A stretch of DNA of 23,317 nt from Cloacimonetes bacterium UBA3541 (GTDB lineage Bacteria; Cloacimonadota; Cloacimonadia; Cloacimonadales; Cloacimonadaceae): contig DFOM01000024.1 of assembly GCA_002376725.1 (NCBI GenBank), forward strand, positions 1,950 through 25,266. Reading direction: 5' to 3'. The first letter of the stretch is position 1. Every line of letters begins with the position of its first letter. Under the pieces are notes generated by a model, which worked only from the letters and a program-made list of their open reading frames with translations, was not told the DNA's origin and ran no database searches. A program made the position numbers and the translations under genes. Of this stretch, positions 16,969-23,317 are shown piece after piece.

Positions 16969-18155
16969 TTTCCGAAATAAAGGAAATCCTTCCTTTTAAA
17001 AGCGCTAAAATACAAATCTATAGAGAGACTTATCTGACTTATAGGAGCGGTGTTAGCTACATTCACTAATCCTGCAAGATTGACATTAACATCTTTATGA
17101 TGCCAGCTAAATCCTCCAGTTAGAATATGTTGAGTATTCTGGTTAACAGTCCCACCAGGAAGTATTTTATCCCACCAAATAGAAACTGTATCAGCCTCAG
17201 CATCTGGAAGTAAATAATCTCCATGCCAGACCTCAGGATGATAAATATATCCCAGACGATAAGTAAATTTATTAATCCTCTTTTCTGCGCCTAAATGAAA
17301 AGTATAACGGTCTTTGAATTCATCATAGATAGCACTACACTGCTCATATTCTATCTCTGCTGCAAGCTGAGTTCCATTATTTTTATAAGCCAAGCCACCT
17401 GAAAGATTTAAAGGAAGCTTAGTATCGTATTCAACATAGCTTAGGTCCCATATAACATTTTGAGGTGGAGTAAGAGTGAAACCAGCATTTAGATTATTTC
17501 CAGTATAAAGAAATCCAAACTGAGGTCTGAGAATATATTTAGTATCTCTAACCCTATCAAAAGTCCTAAGAAAGGTCACATCTCCAAGATAGTAAAACTG
17601 ATTGTGGAGATTTACACCCAGGTGAAACTGGTTATGATGAAAAGCAGCATTGGCAGTAATCTGATGTAAATTAAAGGTGGGATAACGCAAAATTAAACTC
17701 AATCCCATATTTGTAGCGATGCTGAAATCATCCATTCTGACGGTTTTAGGCATAGAATACAGAAATCCATAGCTAAAATGGTCACCTAAGGAGCTTCCGA
17801 CAGCAAAAATTCCGAACGGAACTGGTGAGGTTAATCTATCATTAGCCGTCATATTATAGCCAGTACTGGTATCTTGTGCAGCATAAAAATCAACTCTAAT
17901 AGAGGGTTTAGCCAAAAGTTCTAAGTGAAGAGCAGCCTTATCAGGAAGATAAGCTGCAGGATTCAAAAGTGCATTATCTACTCCTCCAGGAATGGTTATA
18001 CCCGTATAACCACGACCCATAGCGCTGGTGGAAACATAGTTCCGGGTAAAACTATCAAAGATAGGATTAATAAACTGAGGCTGTGGAAATTCTATCGGCT
18101 GAGCAAAGAGAAATCCTATCACTAATAATAAAAGGAATAAGCAACCTTTTTTCAT
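16965..18155 (-). CDS. FadL/OMPP1-like outer-membrane protein
   Basis: 396 residues with a signal peptide (MKKGCLFLLLLVIGFLFAQ). The segment AMGRGYTGITIPGGVDNALLNPAAYL is the N-terminal signature of OMPP1/FadL/TodX-type barrels, which carry hydrophobic substrates across the outer membrane. The remainder alternates strand segments such as FHLGVNLHNQFYYLG, LRPQFGFLYTG and RYTFHLGAEKRINKFTYRLGY, ending in ISLSIDLYFSAFKRKDFLYFGK. The ATG lies one base after the purA stop, with GGGAAGG inside the end of purA as ribosome-binding site, and its stop overlaps the DUF362 start. The ligand is unknown; PorV-like roles in type IX secretion use the same fold, so transport of hydrophobic molecules is not the only possibility. 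Confidence 0.8.
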   Translation of the reverse strand: MKKGCLFLLLLVIGFLFAQPIEFPQPQFINPIFDSFTRNYVSTSAMGRGYTGITIPGGVDNALLNPAAYLPDKAALHLELLAKPSIRVDFYAAQDTSTGYNMTANDRLTSPVPFGIFAVGSSLGDHFSYGFLYSMPKTVRMDDFSIATNMGLSLILRYPTFNLHQITANAAFHHNQFHLGVNLHNQFYYLGDVTFLRTFDRVRDTKYILRPQFGFLYTGNNLNAGFTLTPPQNVIWDLSYVEYDTKLPLNLSGGLAYKNNGTQLAAEIEYEQCSAIYDEFKDRYTFHLGAEKRINKFTYRLGYIYHPEVWHGDYLLPDAEADTVSIWWDKILPGGTVNQNTQHILTGGFSWHHKDVNVNLAGLVNVANTAPISQISLSIDLYFSAFKRKDFLYFGK

Positions 18156-18156
18156 T

Positions 18157-19425
18157 TTATACCTTCCCTTTAACTACTATAGTTTGATGGCGTTCCTGTC
18201 CTACAGAGACAAGTTTTACTGGTAATTTGAGTAAGTCCTGAATAGCTTCAAGATATTGTTTTGCTTCTTTAGGTAAATCTTCCCAGCTTTGTACATTACT
18301 TATATCTGTTTCCCATCCGGGAAGAGTTATATAATTTGGCTGAACTTTTTCTAATTCCATAGGATGAGAAACAAAGCCAGGCAGTTTCTGATTATATATC
18401 AAATAATTAGTGCAGATATTTAGCTTCGGAATACCGGTTAACACATCTAACAAGGTAATGGCTAAGCTATCTATGCCATTTATAGAAGCACTATATTTAG
18501 CAGCAACTGCATCAAACCAGCCTATACGACGGGGACGTCCAGTAGTGGAACCAAATTCATTGCCAGCTTTACGAATCTGATCTGCAAGGGGTCCCTCTAT
18601 TTCAGTTGGAAAAGGTCCAGCTCCAACTCTGGTAGTATAAGCTTTGAAGACACCTAAAAAATTATCCAGCCAGCGAGGAGGAAAACCTGTTCCCACACAG
18701 ACACCTCCAGAAACGGTATGAGAAGAAGTAACATAGGGATAGGTGCCATAGATTAAATCCAGAAGAGTGCCTTGAGCTCCTTCAAAGAGGATATTTTTCC
18801 CTTCACTATACCAATCCCTTAACATCCGGTCAGTTTGAACAATATAAGGTGCAAAGAAATTTCCAGCTTCTTGGAGAGCTTTAATCTCTTCATTGCGTTC
18901 TGCAGCAGAAAGAGTGAGTTGATGGTATTTATAAAAATTATCTAATCTCTGTTCTAACCATTCTGGATAAAGTAAATCTCCTATCCTTAAAGCACATCTT
19001 GCTGCCTGATCGGAATAAGCAGGACCAATTCCTTTGCCAGTAGTTCCTATTTTTTCTAATCCCAAACTTTCTTCTGATTTCTGGTCTAATTGTTTATGCA
19101 AAGTTAAAACTAGTCCAGCTCGTTCATCAATATATAATCTATCGGTAAAATCTATTCCTTGAGCCATTAATGACTGCATTTCATCTCTTAAGCCAAAAGG
19201 GTCTATTACGGTTCCAGCACCAATCACACATTTTGTTTCAGGATAAAGAATTCCGGAAGGAACCGTGTGAAACACATATTTTTTACCAGCCAGCACTATA
19301 GTATGTCCAGCATTAGCTCCACCTTGAAAACGAGCAACAACATCAGCTTGTGCACCAATAAAATCTACTATCTTTGCTTTTCCTTCATCTCCCCACATAC
19401 ATCCTAGTACCGTTATAGAACTCAT
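18157..19425 (-). CDS. purA: Adenylosuccinate synthetase
   Basis: PurA joins IMP and aspartate using GTP to give adenylosuccinate, the first step from IMP to AMP, in the cytoplasm. At 422 residues it is near the E. coli length (432). GCMWGDEGKAKIVD at 8-21 holds catalytic Asp13 and the phosphate-binding loop, followed by RFQGGANAGHT with the catalytic His region, GTTGKGIGPAYSDQAAR, FEGAQGTLLD and TSSHTVSGG. Odd points: the loop is GKAK where GKGK is usual, the guanine-contacting TKLD-type motif reads TLLD, and the C-terminal GPxR motif is GQER. AAGGAG sits six bases before the ATG. It is the first gene of the eight-gene minus-strand run and is followed by the FadL-like gene after one base. 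Confidence 0.96.
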   Translation of the reverse strand: MSSITVLGCMWGDEGKAKIVDFIGAQADVVARFQGGANAGHTIVLAGKKYVFHTVPSGILYPETKCVIGAGTVIDPFGLRDEMQSLMAQGIDFTDRLYIDERAGLVLTLHKQLDQKSEESLGLEKIGTTGKGIGPAYSDQAARCALRIGDLLYPEWLEQRLDNFYKYHQLTLSAAERNEEIKALQEAGNFFAPYIVQTDRMLRDWYSEGKNILFEGAQGTLLDLIYGTYPYVTSSHTVSGGVCVGTGFPPRWLDNFLGVFKAYTTRVGAGPFPTEIEGPLADQIRKAGNEFGSTTGRPRRIGWFDAVAAKYSASINGIDSLAITLLDVLTGIPKLNICTNYLIYNQKLPGFVSHPMELEKVQPNYITLPGWETDISNVQSWEDLPKEAKQYLEAIQDLLKLPVKLVSVGQERHQTIVVKGKV

Positions 19426-19882
19426 AATTTACTCCTTAAGTCATACTGCTCTTTTTTTCCCTTCAATTCTATTCTGTCAAACTATTTCTTGACCGTTATT
19501 ATTTCTCTAGATTGTCAAATGAAGGCTTAAACTGTATTTTCTTTGCCTTGAATGAAAATAAGCATTGGATAGGAAAGAAAAATAATTTTAAGCTTGTAGG
19601 TATTTGTTCTCATCTAATCAAGCCTTTTAGGGCACTTCAAAAAAAGCCAAAATACACATTAAATATAACTCACTTGTCTTAGTATTAGATATAAAGTTTT
19701 ACAAACTATTTATACAGGGGATTTGATTTATTAATTCCTTTTATGATAACATCTGGGAAACGATGTATCTAGCTCTTGCGGATATTATATCTATGATGAT
19801 CTTAGAACTACTTTTTATATTAATTAATTAAATCTTATTAATATTCTTTTATTTCTTATTTTATTCTTCTTTATAATCTCAG

Positions 19883-19956
19883 TTTTCTCCTTACTCTCCC
19901 TTGACTAATAATTATCTAAAGAGCTAAGAGAGAGTCAAGTGTGAGCTAAGAGAAAA
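19883..19956. repeat. Nested imperfect inverted repeat with internal direct repeat
   Basis: The inner arms CTTGACT (19900-19906) and AGTCAAG (19933-19939) are perfect complements. Outside them TTTTCTCCTTACTC (19883-19896) pairs with GAGCTAAGAGAAAA (19943-19956) at 13 positions with one bulged base on each side. The sequence GAGCTAAGAGA occurs twice, at 19921-19931 and 19943-19953, once in the loop and once in the right arm, so two alternative pairings with the left arm are possible. Confidence 0.6.
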
Positions 19957-20183
19957 TATACCGGTCTAATAGCAAGCAAATAAAGAAAATAGATGGTTTA
20001 GTGGAGAAATTGCAGTTAGATGAAATATGGTTAATAAGAATATTATTAAAATAAATAATTTATATATGAAGTTGAGAATATATATGAGATAAGAGATGAT
20101 ATGGAATAGAGTATTAATATTAAGAAGGTAAATTTATTATTTAAATAGCGAGGAAAGAGCATTATAATAGTCACAACTTGCAG

Positions 20184-20312
20184 GAAAGGGAAACGAAAAG
20201 GATAAAGATTTTCCTTGAGGTTAGTATAATTCTTTAACCATTAGTGGAATACTTTATCCTTTTCATTTCTTTAACTAGCTTTCGTTTAAAGTATAAGCAA
20301 TCTATCCCTTTC
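20184..20312. repeat. Three-segment inverted repeat / long hairpin downstream of the propeller gene
   Basis: A contiguous purine-rich arm at 20184-20207 is complementary to three separate segments: 20252-20264 (13 bp, perfect with 20195-20207), 20280-20287 (8 bp with 20191-20198) and 20305-20312 (8 bp with 20184-20191). Inside the 13-bp stem the helix can continue: TTCC 20211-20214 with GGAA 20246-20249, and GGTTA 20219-20223 with TAACC 20235-20239, closing on an 11-base loop. It starts 28 bases after the stop of the minus-strand gene, so it may act in transcription termination or 3' end protection, but it is not GC-rich. Confidence 0.6.
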
Positions 20313-20339
20313 TTATGAAATGGATTTAATATTTTGAGC

Positions 20340-23135
20340 TTATTTCATTAGGAGCAATTTCTTTGCTTGGCTATTAAGGTTTCCAGCTCTCATTTGATAG
20401 AAGTAGATTCCGCTGGGAGCAAGAGTTCCATTTTGAGTGCGTGCATCCCAGACAATATTATAGTTTCCTGGAGCTCGGTTTTCATTTACCAGTTTACGGA
20501 CTAATTCACCGCGGGCATTATAAATCCGGATTTCCACTAGGACAGTTTCTTTTACTGAATAATGGATAGAAGTAGAAGTTTTGAATGGATTAGGGTAGCA
20601 AGATTTAAGCTCCGTAGTTAATTCCGGAATAATAGGGTCATCGGCAGCGAGAACAGTAACATTTATTGTGACTGGTGCAGATTCACCAGTGGGATAAGTA
20701 GCTGTAACGCCATAGTAATAATTGCCGGCACTAAGATCCTGGTCAGTGTAACTGGTAATAGAAGGATCAGTTATAGTATAGATTAGATTGCTATCACGAT
20801 AGATTTTATATCCTGTTTCTCCAGCATTTGGTGCAGTCCAGCTAAGAATTACATCGCTATTGGAGACCTCTGCTGTAAGATTTGCTATGGGTTGATATAC
20901 AGGAATAGCAGGAACTGCTGTAATAATCTGAATACTTGTAGTATGGATATCACCATCGTAAACGGCGGAAACATAGTATTTATATTCCTGTCCGTTAATT
21001 AAATCGGAATCGGTGTAAGAGATTTGAGTAGCAGGGATGGAAATTAGCGGATAAGCATCTCGCCAGATAGTGTAAGATACTGGAAGTAAAGTTCCGCTTG
21101 GAGGAGTCCAGTTTAGAAGGATTGCACTATCCATCGGACTGGCAGTAAGATTGGTAGGAGGAAGATACGATTCGGAGTTGAAACGATTTTCCAGGATACC
21201 TCTACCTCTAGTTGCGATGTATACTTGATTAGTACTGGTTCCCCAGGCTATTTGCCAGATTGTGGCATTGGATTCCAGATTTTGAGTTATAGAGGTAGCA
21301 GTTGTTCCTTCATCGGTACTATAGCTAACTCCATTATCTTTACCAGAAACTACTTGTTGACCAGGTCCGGCTAAAACACTCCAGCTGAAACCAGTCATTC
21401 CAGTTAAAGAATAAGTAGCTCCACTATCAGTGGATTTATAGACACCCGCGTTAGAGGAAGCATAGATAATTTGAGGTTGGGTTCCTAAGATAGGTCTGAT
21501 GGATACCATAGGTTGATAGGTGGTACCTTCCAATCCTGTAGCAGAAACGAAATTGGCTCCCATATCGTCAGAATACCAAATTGCTGAAGCGCTTCCCTGG
21601 AAGCATAAGAATAAGCGGTAATTTCCATCTGGAGCTTTACCCAGTTTTAAACGAGGTGCATATCCAAACATTCCACCGCCTGAGGTGTTAAAAGTTTGAC
21701 CACCATCTGTTGTATATTTGATTTCACCCGTGACTGAACCAATCCAGAATATATTAGGATTAGTGGGATGAACTTCGCAGGCAGAAACCTGTATACCCTG
21801 GAAATGAACTAAGGACCAGGTGTTTCCTCCATCCATAGATGTATAAGCTCCATCCAGAGTACCAACCAGCATTCTTCCAGAGTGATAGAATTGATGATTA
21901 GTTGGCTGCAATTCATATACCATCCAGTTGTTTAAACCGTTTACTTTATGTTCCCAGGTTAGACCATTATCTGTACTGCAATATAGACCACTTCCTTCTG
22001 TTCCACCCCAGAGTTCATTAGTATCAGCATAATATGCCAGACCGTGCACGAAAGCTAGATTGATACCTGTATGAGAAGGAACTATAGGTTGTTGATAACC
22101 AGTGACGCGGAATATACCGCCCCAGTGACCAAAAAGTGCTCCAGCACTGGTAGAAGTTGCAGCTTGCCAGGTGGATTGAACTACAGGATGAGGTGTAGCT
22201 TGCCAGGTTAATCCCTGGTCATTACTTTCAAATATTCCTCCAGCATTAGAGGAAGCAAAGTAGGAACCATTAAACTCCGTTACATTGCGGAAAGTACCGC
22301 CTAACACATTGGTCCAATTTAATCCACCATCTGTGGTACGATAAATACCATTAGCATGAGCCACTAAACAGAAAAGACTATCAGTGGGTGAAGCATACAT
22401 ACCCCAGCCATCACCAGCAGGGCCAAAATCAGTCCAGGTTTGACCATTATCTATACTAGTCAAAACAGAAGATGTAGAGCTTCCCATCACTACATACATT
22501 CTCTGTGGATTATTATTATGCCAGGCAAATTGACGCATAAAACCAGAATTTACACCAACGGAATTGAAAGTTGCACCGCCATCATTAGAAACTAGAAATC
22601 CAACATTGCCGGATTTTCCCATTACAATTATATTACCATTATTAGCTTGAACACCTAAACCTAAAATATAGGTTGAAGATTGTCCAGCAGCTTGCCAGGT
22701 TTCTCCATAATCTGAGGTCTTATAGAGACCATTTCGAGCTCCTGCATAAAAGACTCCAGGTTCTGAAGGGGAAGAAGCTATAGTATTGTAAGCTTTACGA
22801 GGTAAAGTGGTAGGAAGCCAGTTAATACCACCATCAATACTGTAATAAACTCCACCTTCAACTGCAGTTAAACTTGAACCGCTGGCTACAAAAACACGAC
22901 TAGAATTGGTAGGATCAGTTGTAAGATAACGGATATTTCCTCCCCAGGGTCCGTTTCCACTCCATAAATTGACATCTTTTGTTCCGATATCAGTATTTTC
23001 TGCAGTTGATTGTTCTAAATAATAAGATTGAGATAAACCGGGAATGGTTTCGCCAGTATCAGGACAAAACATAGCTGCAGATAAATAGATAATCAGCATA
23101 GTGAGCATTAGTAAGATAGTGATTGATTTTTTCAT
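20340..23135 (-). CDS. Secreted Asp-box beta-propeller protein with Fn3 domains and C-terminal sorting-type tail
   Basis: 931 residues, starting with a signal peptide (MKKSITILLMLTMLIIYLSA). Residues 55-655 contain twelve Asp-box (BNR/sortilin-like) motifs of the S/T-x-D-x-G-x-x-W/F type, the first at about 99-106 and the last near 606-612, for example SIDGGINW, TSDYGETW and STDNGLTW. Such motifs mark beta-propeller blades of the kind found in sortilin-like and two-propeller glycosidase-like proteins; no catalytic residues were identified, so no enzyme activity is claimed. Two Fn3 domains follow (about 658-742 and 748-830), then a sorting-type/FlgD-like tail (839-931, YPNPFKTSTSIHYSVKE to KKLLLMK) closely matching that of the 1530-residue protein. 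AAGGAGAAG precedes the ATG. Expected to be secreted by Sec and then a type IX-like pathway; likely a surface or extracellular binding protein. Confidence 0.88.
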   Translation of the reverse strand: MKKSITILLMLTMLIIYLSAAMFCPDTGETIPGLSQSYYLEQSTAENTDIGTKDVNLWSGNGPWGGNIRYLTTDPTNSSRVFVASGSSLTAVEGGVYYSIDGGINWLPTTLPRKAYNTIASSPSEPGVFYAGARNGLYKTSDYGETWQAAGQSSTYILGLGVQANNGNIIVMGKSGNVGFLVSNDGGATFNSVGVNSGFMRQFAWHNNNPQRMYVVMGSSTSSVLTSIDNGQTWTDFGPAGDGWGMYASPTDSLFCLVAHANGIYRTTDGGLNWTNVLGGTFRNVTEFNGSYFASSNAGGIFESNDQGLTWQATPHPVVQSTWQAATSTSAGALFGHWGGIFRVTGYQQPIVPSHTGINLAFVHGLAYYADTNELWGGTEGSGLYCSTDNGLTWEHKVNGLNNWMVYELQPTNHQFYHSGRMLVGTLDGAYTSMDGGNTWSLVHFQGIQVSACEVHPTNPNIFWIGSVTGEIKYTTDGGQTFNTSGGGMFGYAPRLKLGKAPDGNYRLFLCFQGSASAIWYSDDMGANFVSATGLEGTTYQPMVSIRPILGTQPQIIYASSNAGVYKSTDSGATYSLTGMTGFSWSVLAGPGQQVVSGKDNGVSYSTDEGTTATSITQNLESNATIWQIAWGTSTNQVYIATRGRGILENRFNSESYLPPTNLTASPMDSAILLNWTPPSGTLLPVSYTIWRDAYPLISIPATQISYTDSDLINGQEYKYYVSAVYDGDIHTTSIQIITAVPAIPVYQPIANLTAEVSNSDVILSWTAPNAGETGYKIYRDSNLIYTITDPSITSYTDQDLSAGNYYYGVTATYPTGESAPVTINVTVLAADDPIIPELTTELKSCYPNPFKTSTSIHYSVKETVLVEIRIYNARGELVRKLVNENRAPGNYNIVWDARTQNGTLAPSGIYFYQMRAGNLNSQAKKLLLMK

Positions 23136-23317
23136 CTTTCTTCTCCTTATAAATTAAATAATTCTATTCTTCTCTGAAACCCAGAGGGGTTGAAGCTAAC
23201 TTTAACACTAAAGAAAAATAATATTTGTTTATGTGTTATCAATCTAATCATTCTATTATATTAAACTATGCATTTATAATTATGATGCAAAATATAAGCC
23301 AGTCCAACAGAAAATGT
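23136..23317. other. Upstream region of the propeller gene, to the window edge
   Basis: AT-rich, non-coding as far as can be seen. It holds the AAGGAGAAG ribosome-binding site at about 23143-23151 (minus strand), a small leader hairpin and one TATAAT match. No other gene begins within it. Confidence 0.5.
23255..23260 (-). promoter_or_regulatory. Possible -10 element of the propeller gene promoter
   Basis: On the minus strand this reads a perfect TATAAT, about 120 bases upstream of the ATG. The hexamer 17 bases further upstream (ATAATT) is not a recognisable -35 site, and the region is very AT-rich, so it may be chance. A small hairpin (CTCTG/CAGAG) lies in the leader at about 23175-23189. 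Confidence 0.25.

Larger units (their letters stand above)
19426..20339. other. AT-rich intergenic region with inverted repeats
   Basis: This 914-base gap separates the purA start from the end of the propeller gene, both on the minus strand. I find no tRNA, rRNA or ATG-started gene. It holds two imperfect hairpins (19883-19956 and 20184-20312), a small hairpin at 19745-19769, a start-less 80-codon open frame at 19440-19679 on the plus strand, and a sharp change from pyrimidine-rich (about 19811-19906) to purine-rich (about 19915-20160) on the plus strand. The purA promoter must lie here; two TGTCAA sites (TTGACA on the minus strand) at 19475-19480 and 19513-19518 lack well-placed -10 partners. 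Confidence 0.6.

Noticed and set aside
19475..19518. Two minus-strand TTGACA sites 38 bases apart as a regulated purA promoter pair
   Set aside because: Neither has a credible -10 element at the right distance, and such hexamers recur by chance; kept only as a remark in the intergenic entry.
19839..20045. Inverted pair TAATATTCTT (19839-19848) and AAGAATATTA (20036-20045) as ends of a mobile element
   Set aside because: Only ten AT-only-like bases, with no flanking target duplication and no transposase; their centre does not coincide with that of the inner hairpin.
20061..20087. Direct repeat TATATATGA at 20061-20069 and 20079-20087 as an iteron or operator
   Set aside because: Low complexity and only two copies in a very AT-rich stretch.
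1..23317. CRISPR arrays, tRNA or rRNA genes, integrases, toxin-antitoxin or phage-defence genes
   Set aside because: None seen on reading both strands; there is no spaced repeat array, no cloverleaf-like GC-rich segment and no matching protein motif.

Overview
This is an AT-rich bacterial chromosomal segment, most likely from the FCB superphylum and possibly a Cloacimonadota (Candidatus Cloacimonas-like) organism. The evidence for the placement is two large exported proteins with nearly the same C-terminal sorting-type domain (YPNPF...YNxxGxLVRxLVNE...SGxYFYxMxAG...KKxxxMK), a SecA with the long insertions I associate with Bacteroidota relatives, and several lipid-free outer-membrane beta-barrel proteins. 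The phylum name is inference; no rRNA or tRNA gene is visible in the window.

Layout. Bases 1-4593 (+) encode a giant multidomain secreted protein that probably starts before the window. A hairpin terminator and a 0.35 kb gap follow. secA (4941-8105) and topA (8134-10353) then form a + strand pair. topA ends 5 bases from the end of an opposing run of eight minus-strand genes that reads, in transcription order from 19425 down to 10359: purA, a FadL/OMPP1-like barrel, a DUF362 plus 2x[4Fe-4S] protein, an FtsB/DivIC-like division protein, a TPR-like/GGDEF diguanylate cyclase, an orphan UgpC/MsmX-type ABC ATPase, a small outer-membrane protein and a larger barrel protein. Several junctions overlap (ATGA, TGATG, GTGA) or are separated by 1-56 bases, so this could be one transcription unit. 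A 0.9 kb, very AT-rich gap (19426-20339) has no convincing gene but holds two elaborate inverted-repeat structures. The window ends with a minus-strand secreted protein (20340-23135) made of Asp-box beta-propeller repeats, two fibronectin type III domains and the sorting-type tail.

Taken together the window is dominated by envelope biology: SecA exports the signal-peptide proteins encoded around it, the barrels belong to the outer membrane, the two C-terminal-tail proteins are probably carried across the outer membrane by a type IX-like system (none of whose machinery is visible here), and FtsB and the GGDEF protein suggest division and second-messenger control. purA and topA are housekeeping genes. 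I did not see a defence system, CRISPR array, integrase or transposon. The most unusual items are the domain-within-domain architecture of the 1530-residue protein, the three-segment inverted repeat downstream of the propeller gene, the barrel protein that seems to lack an expected N-terminal helix-hairpin-helix region, and the altered nucleotide-binding motifs of PurA.
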